Below are positions 34,486 to 42,861 of a stretch of DNA of 64,000 nucleotides, piece after piece (position 1 is the first letter of the stretch; every line of letters begins with the position of its first letter). Source of the stretch: Phenylobacterium montanum (GTDB lineage Bacteria; Pseudomonadota; Alphaproteobacteria; Caulobacterales; Caulobacteraceae); assembly GCF_018135625.1 (NCBI RefSeq), contig NZ_CP073078.1:5054501-5118500 (forward strand), given 5' to 3'. The translations under genes and the position numbers were made by a program. Below the pieces are notes generated by a model. The model worked only from the letters and a program-made list of their open reading frames with translations. It was not told where the DNA came from and searched no databases.

Positions 34486-36219
34486 TCAGGCGATCTGAGC
34501 CAGCTTTTGCGGCGGGGCCTCGCCTTCGCGCATGGCCTTGGCGATGGCCCGGGCGACCGAGCCGACATTGACCGGCCGGCGCAGGATGCCGTTGGCCCCG
34601 GCCTTGAGGCAGGCCCTGGCCTCCTCCGCATCGCCGTCGATCAGGGTGACGATCGGGGCGGAGGCGACGGGGCGGTCCAGGCTGCGCAGGGCGTCCACCA
34701 CCTCCGGCCCATCCATTTCCGGCAGGCGGGCGGACAGCAGGACCAGGTCGAGGTCGCAGGTCTGGGCCAGCTCGAAGGCCCTGCGGCCGTCATTGGCGTG
34801 CAGCACCTGGTGGCCCAGCTGCTCCAGCACCGCGCGCAGCATGGCCGAGGCCAGGGCGTCGTCGTCGGCGGTCAGGATGCGCAGGGCCCGCTCGCTCGCC
34901 TCGCTGCTCTTGCCGCCAGCGGCCGGCGCGGCCTCGGCGTCGAACGGCAGGTCGAAGCGGAAGCAGCTGCCCACCGTGACGGCGCTTTCGGCCGTCAGGG
35001 CGCCGCCCATCATTTCGGCCAGGCGCTTGGACAGGGACAGGCCGAGGCCGGCGCCGGAGACGCCCACGGCGGTGCGGGGCACGCGCTTGAAGGGCTCGAA
35101 GGCGCGGGCGATCTCGTCGGGCGCAAGGCCGGGGCCGGTGTCGGCCACTTCCAGGCGCAGGCGGTCCTCGCCCAGGCGCTCGGCGCGGATCTCGACCCGG
35201 CCGCGAACGGTGTACTTGACCGCATTGGCCACGAGGTTGGCGACCACCTGCCGCGCCCGCGCGGGGTCGCCCACCGCGGCGCCGGCCAGGCCCTCCTCGA
35301 CGTGGCAGGAGAGTTCCAAGCCCTTTGCAGCCGCTATCGGGCGGTAGGCGCCGACGATCTCCATCAGCAGCCTGGCGGGATCGAACGGGCGGGTTTCCAG
35401 GGTCAGGCGGCCAGCCTCGGCGGCCTCGGTGTCCAGCGTGGCGTTGAGGGCCTGGATCAGGTCCTGGGCCGAGGCCAGGGCGGCGGCCATCTGCTCGCGC
35501 GAGGGGCCGCTGCGGGCGCCGGCGTTGACGGCGGCGGTCAGCACGTGGACGACGCCGGTCAGGCCGTTGCGGATCTCGTCCGACAGGGTGGCCACCAGGT
35601 CCGACTTGGACCGGGCCAGGGCCTCGGCGTGGTCGAGCGATCGCGCCCGCTCGGCCATCAGCGCCTCGCGCTCCGTGGCCAGGGCGAACTGGCGGCGCAG
35701 CAGGCGGTTGAAGATCAGCGACAGGGCCAGGACCAGGGCGATGGCGCCCAGGGCCACCCGGCCCATCGGCCGGGTGCCGGGGTCCAGCATCAGCGCCAGC
35801 ACCGGCGCGGCGCTCGCGGTCGGGCCGACGATCAGCAGGCTGGGCAGGTAGGGCGAGGCGAAGAAGATGCAGGCGGCCGCCCCGCCCACGGCCACCAGCT
35901 CGATCGCCTCGCGCCCCGGCCCGGCGTGCAGGCCCAGGACCGCGACCTGGGCCACCGCGCCGGCCCAGAGCAGGCCGGCGACGACCTGGATGCGGGCGCG
36001 AAGGCCGATCTCGGCCCGCCGCTCAGGATGGCGCTTGAAGATGTCGACGGCGGCGTAGAACACCGCCCAGTTGACGGCGAAGATCAAAAGGCTGCCGGCC
36101 ATCCACAGGCGGTTGGCCGCATAGCTGCAGGCCCAGGCGAAGATCGGCAGGGCGATCAGGAACAGGGCGAGGGCATAGGGGAGCAGGGCCGCCTGGGCGT
36201 CCAGCGCCTGCAGGGCCAT
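34486..36219 (-). CDS. Hybrid histidine-kinase-like protein lacking its phosphoacceptors (pseudokinase with pseudo-receiver)
   Basis: About 577 residues from ATG 36219: five or six N-terminal membrane segments (residues 10-180), a dimerisation/H-box helix, an ATP-binding domain and a receiver domain. The H-box reads ATLSDEIRNGLTGV, so the usual phosphoacceptor His of SHEIR is Asp (residue 214). The ATP-binding parts look intact: NLVANAVKYT, VADTGPGLAPDE and GAGLGLSLSK. The receiver reads LVLLSARLPEMDG, with Ser 496 in place of the phosphorylated Asp, and ILRRPV with Arg in place of the conserved Lys. Thus phosphotransfer by the standard route is not possible. A role like DivL, as an allosteric partner of another kinase, is plausible. 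The start codon is not certain. Confidence 0.85.
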   Translation of the reverse strand: MALQALDAQAALLPYALALFLIALPIFAWACSYAANRLWMAGSLLIFAVNWAVFYAAVDIFKRHPERRAEIGLRARIQVVAGLLWAGAVAQVAVLGLHAGPGREAIELVAVGGAAACIFFASPYLPSLLIVGPTASAAPVLALMLDPGTRPMGRVALGAIALVLALSLIFNRLLRRQFALATEREALMAERARSLDHAEALARSKSDLVATLSDEIRNGLTGVVHVLTAAVNAGARSGPSREQMAAALASAQDLIQALNATLDTEAAEAGRLTLETRPFDPARLLMEIVGAYRPIAAAKGLELSCHVEEGLAGAAVGDPARARQVVANLVANAVKYTVRGRVEIRAERLGEDRLRLEVADTGPGLAPDEIARAFEPFKRVPRTAVGVSGAGLGLSLSKRLAEMMGGALTAESAVTVGSCFRFDLPFDAEAAPAAGGKSSEASERALRILTADDDALASAMLRAVLEQLGHQVLHANDGRRAFELAQTCDLDLVLLSARLPEMDGPEVVDALRSLDRPVASAPIVTLIDGDAEEARACLKAGANGILRRPVNVGSVARAIAKAMREGEAPPQKLAQIA

Positions 36220-36440
36220 GGCGCCCGAGGCCCCGGTGTCGAGGGCGCCCGTCTTTGGGCCGCCAGCATCCCGGCCGCTTGAGGCGTTTGGCCGCAGTTT
36301 CGACAAGACTAACGCCTCCGACGCCCTAAACCCCGCCAGGCTAGCCGGACCGGGTTCCAACGTCGTGAAAAGACGCGGTTAACAAGGCCCAGCGGAGCCG
36401 TAGTCACAAGCAATCGTTAAGCACGCCGGGGCCATGGTGC

Positions 36441-36464
36441 GCCCGAGAGCGACCTCTCTCGGGC
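36441..36464 (+). promoter_or_regulatory. Hairpin in the leader of the DUF2336 gene
   Basis: GCCCGAGAG (36441-36449) and CTCTCGGGC (36456-36464) are perfect nine-base arms with a six-base loop. It lies 24 bases before the DUF2336 start codon, ahead of the GGGGGGCAGG ribosome-binding region. Having no T-run, it is more likely a 5'-leader structure than a terminator. Confidence 0.4.
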
Positions 36465-36488
36465 TACGGGATACTTGGGGGGCAGGCG

Positions 36489-37673
36489 ATGGCGATGACG
36501 CGCGCGGCGCTGACCGACATCGACATCCGAATGCTGGTGAAGGGCGACACGCCCGACGCCAGGGCCAGTGCGGCGCAGAAGATCTGTAGCCGCATGGATC
36601 AGGCCGACCTGGACGACGAGGATCGCGCCAAGGCCCAGGACATCCTGCGCATCATGGCCGGGGACGCCGCCGAGCTGGTGCGCAAGGCGCTGGCCGTCAC
36701 CTTGCGCGAGTCGCCCCTGGTGCCGCGCGACGTGGCCATGCAGCTGGCCCGCGACGTCGAGAGCATCGCCCTGCCGATCCTGTCCTTCTCGCCCGCCTTC
36801 ACCGACGCCGACCTGGTGGAGATCGTGCGTATCGGCGGGCCGGTGCGCCAGGTGGCGATCGCCAGCCGGCCCAAGCTGTCGGAAAAGGTCACCACCACCA
36901 TCGTCGAGCATGGGGTGGAGCAGGCGGTGAAGACGGCCTGCGCCAACGACAACGCCCGCTTCGCCGACCGCACCCTGCAGGCGGTGGTCGAGCGCTTCTC
37001 CAAGTCCGAGGCGGTGCTGGCGGCGGTGGCCTATCGCCGGGTGCTGCCGCTGGCGGTGACCGAAAAGCTGATCGCCGTGGTCGGCGACGAGCTGCGCGAC
37101 CACCTGATCAACCACCACGCCCTGCCGCCGGACCTGGCGCTGGAGATCGCCACCGGCAGCCGCGAGCGCGCCACCGTCGACCTGGTGGACCAGGCCGGCC
37201 GGGCGCCGGACGTGCGCAGCTTCACCCGCCACCTGAAGGCCGGCGGGCGGCTGACCGCGTCGCTGTTGCTGCGCGCGCTGGTGCAGGGGCACATGACCTT
37301 CTTCGAATGGGGCCTGTCGGAGCTCGCCGGCGTGCCGCATCACCGGACCTGGCTGATGGTGCATGACGCCGGCCCGCTGGGCCTGCGCGCCATCTACGAC
37401 CGGGCCGAACTGCCGCCCCGGCTCTATTCCTGCTTCCGCGCCGGGGTCGACGCCTATCACACCATGGAGGCCGAGGGCGGCGAGCTGGACGCCGAGCGCT
37501 ACCAGGAGCGGCTTCTGGAGCGCTTCCTGACCCAGCCCCGCGCCGCCGCGCCGGAGGACATGGACTACCTGATGGACAAGCTGGACCGCCTGCGCGCCGA
37601 GATCGGCCGCATGGACCGCGCCGTGGGCGAGCCCGGCCCGGCGGCGGAGCCGGATGCGTTCCAGTACGTGTGA
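36489..37673 (+). CDS. DUF2336 domain-containing protein (1 of 2)
   Basis: A 394-residue, almost wholly alpha-helical protein assigned to DUF2336 (PF10098). The helical-repeat-like pattern is seen in DVAMQLARDVESIALPILSF, FTDADLVEIVRIGG and ASRPKLSEKVTTTIVEHG; the C-terminal half has LTASLLLRALVQGHMTFFEW. Family members are largely confined to alphaproteobacteria and lack a defined biochemical role; the fold suggests a protein-binding scaffold. It is divergent from the phosphoacceptor-less hybrid kinase. A second, diverged member lies at 44269-45384, with the same order of blocks (PVIATSPVLKDADLVRILVE; LKSSYLLRSLREQRMSLF). Confidence 0.87.
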   Translation: MAMTRAALTDIDIRMLVKGDTPDARASAAQKICSRMDQADLDDEDRAKAQDILRIMAGDAAELVRKALAVTLRESPLVPRDVAMQLARDVESIALPILSFSPAFTDADLVEIVRIGGPVRQVAIASRPKLSEKVTTTIVEHGVEQAVKTACANDNARFADRTLQAVVERFSKSEAVLAAVAYRRVLPLAVTEKLIAVVGDELRDHLINHHALPPDLALEIATGSRERATVDLVDQAGRAPDVRSFTRHLKAGGRLTASLLLRALVQGHMTFFEWGLSELAGVPHHRTWLMVHDAGPLGLRAIYDRAELPPRLYSCFRAGVDAYHTMEAEGGELDAERYQERLLERFLTQPRAAAPEDMDYLMDKLDRLRAEIGRMDRAVGEPGPAAEPDAFQYV

Positions 37674-37695
37674 GGCCCGGCCGGGCTACAAACCT

Positions 37696-37799
37696 TCCTC
37701 ATCCTGAGGCGCTCGGCGCGTAGCGGCGAGCCTCGAAGGACGCACGGAGCCGCCGCTGCGTCCTTCGAGGCCCGCTGCGCGGGCGCCTCAGGATGAGGA
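37696..37799. repeat. Long inverted-repeat intergenic element (family 3)
   Basis: Outer arms TCCTCATCCTGAGGCGC and GCGCCTCAGGATGAGGA match, and inner arms GCCTCGAAGGACGCA and TGCGTCCTTCGAGGC match perfectly, so the 104 bases fold as a double-stem structure. The element follows the DUF2336 gene and precedes the NUDIX gene. Elements with CTCATCCTGAGG and TCCTTCGAGG blocks are common in Caulobacterales. Confidence 0.85.
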
Positions 37800-37914
37800 G
37801 TTTTTGTGCGGCCGCCGAGCTGGCGCCGCCCGCCTGCGCGGGGATGAGCGGGATCAGGATGCTTGATCTCCCCTGCGTCGCTCCGCCACCATGGCGGCAA
37901 CGGAGGAAACAAGC

Positions 37915-38694
37915 ATGAGCGAACCAGCGACCGTCCGGCCGGCGGCGACCATCCTGTTGGTGCGGGACCAGCCGGAATTCGAGGTGCTGATGGTCAAGCG
38001 CCATCACCAGATCGACTTCGCCTCGGGCGCCCTGGTGTTTCCGGGCGGCAAGACCGACCCCAGCGACCACGATCCGGCCTGGGAGGCCCTGAGCGTCGGC
38101 TGGGCCGAGACCCCGGCGGACGAGCGGCCCCTGCGCATCGCCGCGATCCGCGAGGCCTTCGAGGAGGCCAGCATCCTGGTGGCGCGGCATCCCTCCGGTG
38201 ACGTGTTCCATGGCGACGAGCGCGCGGCGGCGGCCCGGGCGGCGGTTTCCAAGGGCGAGGAGAGCCTGATGGGCCTGGTGCGCGAGCTTGACCTGCGCCT
38301 GGACCTGCCGGCCCTGACCGTGTTCGCCCGCTGGATCACGCCGACCATGATGCCCAAGCGGTTCGACACCTGGTTCTATGTGGTGCGCGCCAACAGCGAT
38401 CAGCTGGCGGTCTGCGACGGCTGGGAGACGGTGGACGCCGAATGGATCGCCCCGGGCGAGGCGATCCGCCTGGCCCAGGCCGGCGAGCGCACGGTGATCT
38501 TCCCCACCCGGATGAACCTGCAGCTCTTGGCCGAGGCCGAGAGCGGCGAGGACGCCGTGCGCCGGGCAGGGGCGCGGACCCTGGTGACCGTGCTGCCCAA
38601 GGTCGAGAGCCGCGAGGGCGAGCAGGTGCTGGTGATCCCGCCGGACGCCGGCTACGGCGCGGTGGCGGAGCCGCTGGCGGCGATCAGGGGGTAG
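37915..38694 (+). CDS. NUDIX hydrolase
   Basis: A 259-residue NUDIX protein. The box is stretched: VFPGGKTDPSDHD is separated from AAIREAFEEASIL by an insertion of about 22 residues, as in the NUDT19/RppH-distant group acting on CoA derivatives or other nucleoside diphosphates. ATG 37915 is chosen because GGAGGA sits seven bases upstream; an earlier in-frame ATG lacks one. Hydrolysis of an X-linked nucleoside diphosphate with Mg2+ is certain only at family level. A small membrane protein gene follows four bases later and is likely co-transcribed. Confidence 0.87.
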   Translation: MSEPATVRPAATILLVRDQPEFEVLMVKRHHQIDFASGALVFPGGKTDPSDHDPAWEALSVGWAETPADERPLRIAAIREAFEEASILVARHPSGDVFHGDERAAAARAAVSKGEESLMGLVRELDLRLDLPALTVFARWITPTMMPKRFDTWFYVVRANSDQLAVCDGWETVDAEWIAPGEAIRLAQAGERTVIFPTRMNLQLLAEAESGEDAVRRAGARTLVTVLPKVESREGEQVLVIPPDAGYGAVAEPLAAIRG

Positions 38695-38698
38695 GGGG

Positions 38699-39094
38699 GT
38701 GGCGCGCCGGGCGGGTGTGTCGACCCGATCGCTGCAAATCGGTCTGGGCGCCGTCTTCTTCGGCCTCGGAGGCTGGTGCGTCGTGGCGCCGGCCAGCATG
38801 TTGGCGCTGTGCGTCCGGCCGCAGTTCCAGTCGCAGGCGGTGATCGTCCCGATCCTCGCCGGCTGCTTCGGCGCGCAGGCGATGATCGCCGGCCTGTTCG
38901 CGGTGTTTTCGCGGTTCAGCCGCACGACCTTCCTCGCCTACGGGATCGGCCTGCTGCCCTTCTTCGCCTTTGACGCTTACTTCTATCTGGCCAGGCCGAT
39001 CCTGACCGAAATCGGCTTTGCCTCGGACCTAGGCGGCAACCTGATCATGCTGGCGATCTGCTGGGCGGGTTGGCGGACGGCGAGCGAGGCGTGA
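38699..39094 (+). CDS. Small membrane protein, four hydrophobic helices
   Basis: A 131-residue protein starting at GTG 38699, directly after the NUDIX gene. Hydrophobic stretches near residues 12-38, 48-70, 77-95 and 108-124 give three or four membrane helices. I do not recognise the family. Close spacing with the NUDIX gene suggests one transcript; a run of G's just before the GTG is its only ribosome-binding sequence. Confidence 0.65.
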   Translation: MARRAGVSTRSLQIGLGAVFFGLGGWCVVAPASMLALCVRPQFQSQAVIVPILAGCFGAQAMIAGLFAVFSRFSRTTFLAYGIGLLPFFAFDAYFYLARPILTEIGFASDLGGNLIMLAICWAGWRTASEA

Positions 39095-39124
39095 GCGGCC
39101 CTCGACGATCACAGCGCCGTCCCC

Positions 39125-39199
39125 TCAAGGCCCAAAGCGGGCCAGCAGGGCGGCGACGGAGGTGACCAGGGCGCAGGCGATTGCAATCAGCAGGGGCAT
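39125..39199 (-). CDS. Possible 24-residue single-span membrane peptide
   Basis: An ATG at 39199 opens a short frame whose product, MPLLIAIACALVTSVAALLA plus four residues, is entirely a hydrophobic helix. Small single-span peptides are common but poorly annotated. There is no clear ribosome-binding site, and 75 bases of GC-rich sequence can be open by chance, so this is only a possibility. Confidence 0.2.
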   Translation of the reverse strand: MPLLIAIACALVTSVAALLARFGP

Positions 39200-39290
39200 G
39201 GCCGCACCATAGGCGCCGCGCCGTGTGCGGCGAACTTAATTTTCAATTATAGCGAAAGTGATCGGCGCTTTTGTTCCGAGACCTGGCGCG

Positions 39291-39791
39291 TTAGTTGAGC
39301 CGCCATATCTCGAAATTGAGGGCCGACGCGAAGGCCACCCAGGCGGCGTAGGGGATCATGATCAGGCCGGCGGGACGGTCGATCCGCAGGAAGGCGATGG
39401 TAGTCGCGATCACCAGGGCCATGAGCGCGGCGATGTCCGCCAGCGCGAGCCCCGGCTGACGCAGGCCGAAGAAGATCAGCGACCAGGCCAGGTTCAGGGC
39501 GAGCTGTGCGGCGTAGAGGCCGAGCGGCAAGCCGACCGCTTTGCGGGGACCGGTGCGCCAGACGCGCCAGGCCGCCAGGGCCATCAGGACGTAGAGCATG
39601 GTCCAGACCGGCCCGAACACGGCGTTGGGCGGGTTGAAGGACGGCTTGGCCAGGGTTGCGTACCAGCTGCCCACGCTCGAATGCGTGGCGAAGCCCCCGA
39701 CAGCCCCGACCGCCAGGGCGATCGCGATCGAAGCCGCCGCGGGCAGCAGGCCGCGTCTTGCAGGGGGATCCATGGTCGGCAGGGTGCTCAA
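39291..39791 (-). CDS. tspO: TspO/MBR family tryptophan-rich sensory protein
   Basis: A 166-residue five-helix membrane protein. Family motifs are WYATLAKPSFNPPNAVFGPVW, the ALNLAWSLIFFG region and the final PYAAWVAFASALNFEIWRLN, where the tryptophans and Asn are conserved. TspO homologues bind porphyrins and cholesterol-like ligands; in Rhodobacter the protein negatively affects pigment gene expression under oxygen. An internal ATG at residue 7 is an alternative start. The gene stands alone between divergent and convergent neighbours. Confidence 0.93.
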   Translation of the reverse strand: MSTLPTMDPPARRGLLPAAASIAIALAVGAVGGFATHSSVGSWYATLAKPSFNPPNAVFGPVWTMLYVLMALAAWRVWRTGPRKAVGLPLGLYAAQLALNLAWSLIFFGLRQPGLALADIAALMALVIATTIAFLRIDRPAGLIMIPYAAWVAFASALNFEIWRLN

Positions 39792-40042
39792 GGGGGGGCT
39801 CGATCTGATGGGTGTGCGGGGCGGAACCTGTAACGCCAGGGCTGGGACCTGGGCTCCATGGCGGGAGACTGGTAGCCGTTGCTAGTGGCCGTGCAGCTGC
39901 CAGTCACCGTTCGGGGCGAGGGGCGTTTTGATCTGGCCATGACGCGTGGACAGCGTTCAACGGCGACTTTCGGCGCCCGGCTTGTCGGGCGAGCTATAGC
40001 CGTCATCAGAGTGAGAAGTCGCCGGTTCCGATCAATCATGGA

Positions 40043-40438
40043 TCATTCGGCGCACGTGGGCGTGCCCTGATGAAAGACCAACTGCCACCGATCGCCGACC
40101 AATTTCCAAATGGAGCTTCTCAGCGAGCGGGCGTCTGCGACGCCTTCTCGTCTCCGCAAATGGCAGTAAGTCAACAGAACCACGCCCTCGGCGAGGGGCC
40201 TGAGTTCAAATCCATCATTGCTCATCTCCGCCCACGCGCCGACGTTCTCTGCGGTTAAGGCCGAAATGACGGATTCTTTTTGATAAACCTGGCCAGACGC
40301 GGTGAACTCGAGAAAATCATCCGCCAGGATCGACGCGAATACGTGAGGTGAATGGCGCGTCGCAGGATCAATAATTTGCTGCTCCAACGATATGAGCAAC
40401 TCAAGAGCGCCGGGCGCTGTCATAACCTTCTCCACCAT
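40043..40438 (-). CDS. DUF4440 / NTF2-like protein
   Basis: A 131-residue protein of the NTF2-like superfamily, with the DUF4440 order: a helix (ALELLISLEQQIID), then ILADDFLEFTASGQVYQKES, LRPLAEGVVLLTYC and the final strand SIWKLVGDRWQLVFHQGTP. Members are small ligand-binding or hydrolase-like proteins with no general function. An ATG six codons inside is equally good as a start. The gene lies in a lower-GC stretch with few recognisable neighbours. Confidence 0.82.
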   Translation of the reverse strand: MVEKVMTAPGALELLISLEQQIIDPATRHSPHVFASILADDFLEFTASGQVYQKESVISALTAENVGAWAEMSNDGFELRPLAEGVVLLTYCHLRRREGVADARSLRSSIWKLVGDRWQLVFHQGTPTCAE

Positions 40439-40656
40439 CTCCGGCTGCGATCATCTTGGCGAGTTCTGCGACCTTAGGCGTCACAGTCAAGCGGGCCGAA
40501 AGGCCGCTCGCCACCCGCAGTCGCCGTTGGGAGCGCCCGAATCCGGCACGGACGTCTCGCAGTCGGCCAATGGCAAGTTACCGGCGCCGACCTAACGGTG
40601 AGAATCGACCCCAAGCGGAAGTTCGCGCCAACGGGTGGAACATGAAGGGGCGTGGG

Positions 40657-41124
40657 TTATTGTGAGTTCAAGCCCGGCTGGAAGAACTTATTGTGTGCGA
40701 CTCGCCAGACATTGCACTTGTTAATGTAGCATTGAACCACGCCGGCATCGTTTCCAATCCGAATTATCCTTGCCCCTCGGTAAATACGTGCCAGCCCGAA
40801 ACTCTTTGGATCGGCTATGATCGTTTGTTCGGTAACGCAGTGACTGGAAATTATTGCTCCGGCGTATAGGCCCGTAAGATTGCAATCGGGAGGTCCACTA
40901 TATTTATCTGCGGCGAACATTTTTGCAGGGTTTTGATCGAATTGCGGAGGCGGCATCACCAATCCAGCAATCAACATGCCGAGACCTAAAAGAAAGCATG
41001 TTGCAAATATAATCATGCCAGAGCGCGTCTTGGGAATTGCCACGCTATATCCTCGATCTTCGAAAGCTATCGTCTTTCCGCGCCAAATCACGACTACCTG
41101 ATCATACGCCCCCTTTCCACCCAT
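40657..41124 (-). CDS. Unrecognised single-span membrane protein, AT-richer than its neighbours
   Basis: A 155-residue protein with one membrane helix (about residues 37-57: MIIFATCFLLGLGMLIAGLV) and a C-terminal domain with five cysteines (e.g. PPDCNLTGLYAG and VVQCYINKCNVWR). No family is recognised. Codons are markedly AT-richer than in flanking genes, suggesting recent acquisition. The start is uncertain: GGGAGGAG lies only two bases before ATG 41124, and an in-frame GTG at 41043 would omit 27 residues. Confidence 0.55.
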   Translation of the reverse strand: MGGKGAYDQVVVIWRGKTIAFEDRGYSVAIPKTRSGMIIFATCFLLGLGMLIAGLVMPPPQFDQNPAKMFAADKYSGPPDCNLTGLYAGAIISSHCVTEQTIIADPKSFGLARIYRGARIIRIGNDAGVVQCYINKCNVWRVAHNKFFQPGLNSQ

Positions 41125-41253
41125 CTCCTCCCTTGGGGAGGTCCGCTATGGGGCGGCAAGGTCGCGGCGCCGTCGAACGGCGAGGTTCTGAAGCAGGGTC
41201 ACGGCCGGTTAAAGAGCTCGAAGCGGCCTCCTGCGCCGGCCCGGCGGCAGAGA

Positions 41254-41814
41254 TCATGTCGCTCCGCCTGGGGGCGAGAGGCCGGGGAGGCCGTCTATGG
41301 AGGCGGCGTTGCTTTCGTAGCGCCGCGCCGCCCACTCGGGGTGCGGCCTTGCGTCGACCCAGCGTCGCAGCTGGTCCCGCTCGCCCTTGAAATCGAAGAA
41401 GGGAACGCCCCAGCCGCAGCTGTCGGCGATCCGGGTGAGGCGCACGGTGATGACCGCGCGGGCGCGCTCGAAAGCGGGAAAGAGCTTCATCCTCTCCGCA
41501 AAGCCGGGCTCGTCGAAGCCGCAAGCCTCGCCCTGTCCATACAGGCGCAGGATCATCGCCGGTCCCTCGAAGGCGCAGAACATCAGCGTGATGCGCCCGT
41601 TTTCGCGCAGGTGCGCGTGGGTCTCGATGCCCGAGCCGCCGAGGTCGAGATAGGCGACCGTCCTGGGGTCGATGACGGCCAGGCTGTCATAGCCCTTGGG
41701 CGAGAGGTTGACCGACCCCTCCGCCGACAGGGGCGCCGACGCCACGAAGAACAGCTTCTGGCGGCGGATGAAATCGATCAGCTTGTCGTTCAGTTGGTCG
41801 TAGACGGCGGACAT
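41254..41814 (-). CDS. Pyridoxamine 5'-phosphate oxidase-family protein
   Basis: A 186-residue FMN-binding split-barrel protein. LFFVASAPLSAEGSVNLSPKG near the start and LDLGGSGIETHAHLRENGRIT are the typical FMN-pocket segments of the family branch that is not true PdxH. The reaction is unknown; members reduce varied flavin-accessible substrates or use F420. ATG 41814 gives the conserved N-terminus. Stands alone on the minus strand and is divergent from the next gene. Confidence 0.85.
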   Translation of the reverse strand: MSAVYDQLNDKLIDFIRRQKLFFVASAPLSAEGSVNLSPKGYDSLAVIDPRTVAYLDLGGSGIETHAHLRENGRITLMFCAFEGPAMILRLYGQGEACGFDEPGFAERMKLFPAFERARAVITVRLTRIADSCGWGVPFFDFKGERDQLRRWVDARPHPEWAARRYESNAASIDGLPGLSPPGGAT

Positions 41815-41937
41815 GCGCGCTCTCCCCCGAGTCCCCGGCGATCCTGCCATGCTTTGGGCGGATGGCGCACGCAGGTCCGCTCGCGGGTGGGGGTGTTCTT
41901 GACAAGCTTGCCGAAAAATGTTCCTATTTGTCACATC

Positions 41938-42600
41938 ATGCATCAACCAGAACCCTCCGACTTCGACGACGCCACCGCGGCGGACCCCGTGTCCACCGCG
42001 GCGATGGCGCGTGGGGTGGCGGAGCGGCAGGTGGCGTTCCTGGATCGGCTGGCCGAGGCGGGGACGCGGATGGCCGAAGCCCTGGCCCAGAGGACGGTCG
42101 AGGCCGCGGCGGGCGCCGGGGATGTCGAGGGACTGGACCGGGCGTTCCAGAAGGTCACGCGGGCGGTGCGGCTGACGCTCGCCTTGCAGAGCAAGGTGAT
42201 CAAAGACCTGACGACGCTGGAGGCCGGGAAGGCGCCCCCGGCTGAGAAAGTGGCGGCGGAAGACCCGCTGGAGCGGCGTCGGCGGCGGATCGCGCGGATC
42301 GTCAATCGCGTAGTGGCGGATGATGAAACCACGGCCTGGAAGGCCGAGCGGCTCTGTGGGCGGGCCTGGGAGCGGCTATCCGACGAGGACATCTATGGCG
42401 ATGTGCTCTCCCAGCCGATCGGCGTGGTGATCGAGATGATCTGCCGGGATCTGGAGATTCCGGTGAACTGGGTGCATCTGGCCCGCGAGGCCTGGGCCGT
42501 CGAGGAGATGGCGAGCGGCGATGAAACCTCGCCGTTCGTGGCGTCGGACGGGGCCTATGTGCGGCTGTTCAGGCCGCCGCCTATGGCTGGGGCGCCGTGA
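41938..42600 (+). CDS. Unrecognised cytoplasmic helical protein
   Basis: A 220-residue protein, mostly helical, with a strongly basic patch (RRRRRIARIVNRV) in the middle and a conserved-looking segment KAERLCGRAWERLSDED. No family is recognised. The helices around residues 25-100 have coiled-coil-like spacing. A TTGACA box at 41899-41904 lies about 35 bases before the ATG, so the message probably has a very short leader. An inverted-repeat element and a hairpin follow the gene. Confidence 0.6.
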   Translation: MHQPEPSDFDDATAADPVSTAAMARGVAERQVAFLDRLAEAGTRMAEALAQRTVEAAAGAGDVEGLDRAFQKVTRAVRLTLALQSKVIKDLTTLEAGKAPPAEKVAAEDPLERRRRRIARIVNRVVADDETTAWKAERLCGRAWERLSDEDIYGDVLSQPIGVVIEMICRDLEIPVNWVHLAREAWAVEEMASGDETSPFVASDGAYVRLFRPPPMAGAP

Positions 42601-42626
42601 TTTCCCTTCTACCTCCCCCCTAACTT

Positions 42627-42773
42627 CGTCATCCCGGCCGGAGCGCTCGATAGAGCGCGTAGAGCCGGGACCCAGCCGCACTAGCCTCGACGCTGCGATC
42701 ATTTCGCGTCGAGACCGGAACTGCTGGGTCCCGGCTCTCCAGCCCGCTGCGCGGGCCTCCGGCCGGGATGACG
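42627..42773. repeat. Long inverted-repeat intergenic element (family 4)
   Basis: CGTCATCCCGGCCGGA at 42627 and TCCGGCCGGGATGACG ending at 42773 are perfect outer arms; GAGCCGGGACCCAG and CTGGGTCCCGGCTC form the inner stem. The centre has another small stem (CTCGACGC, GCGTCGAG). The element separates two convergent genes. Confidence 0.86.
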
Positions 42774-42788
42774 GGGGTGGGGGAGGAA

Positions 42789-42826
42789 CACAAAACCCTT
42801 CCCCGGGGGCCGGAGAAGGGTTTGTG
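42789..42826. terminator. Two-way hairpin terminator candidate
   Basis: CACAAAACCCTTC (42789-42801) pairs with GAAGGGTTTGTG (42815-42826) with one bulged A around a GC-rich loop. Read on the minus strand the stem runs into TTTTGTG, so it can end transcription of the HPt gene; on the plus strand it follows the repeat element. Confidence 0.5.
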
Positions 42827-42861
42827 GAACCTGTGTGGAAGGAAGCTTGGAGATCCGGCCC

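Noticed and set aside
41102-41524. Minus-strand frame of 140 residues near the PNPOx-family gene
   Set aside because: Arg/Ala/Pro-rich, no motif; overlaps the better supported 186-residue gene in another frame.
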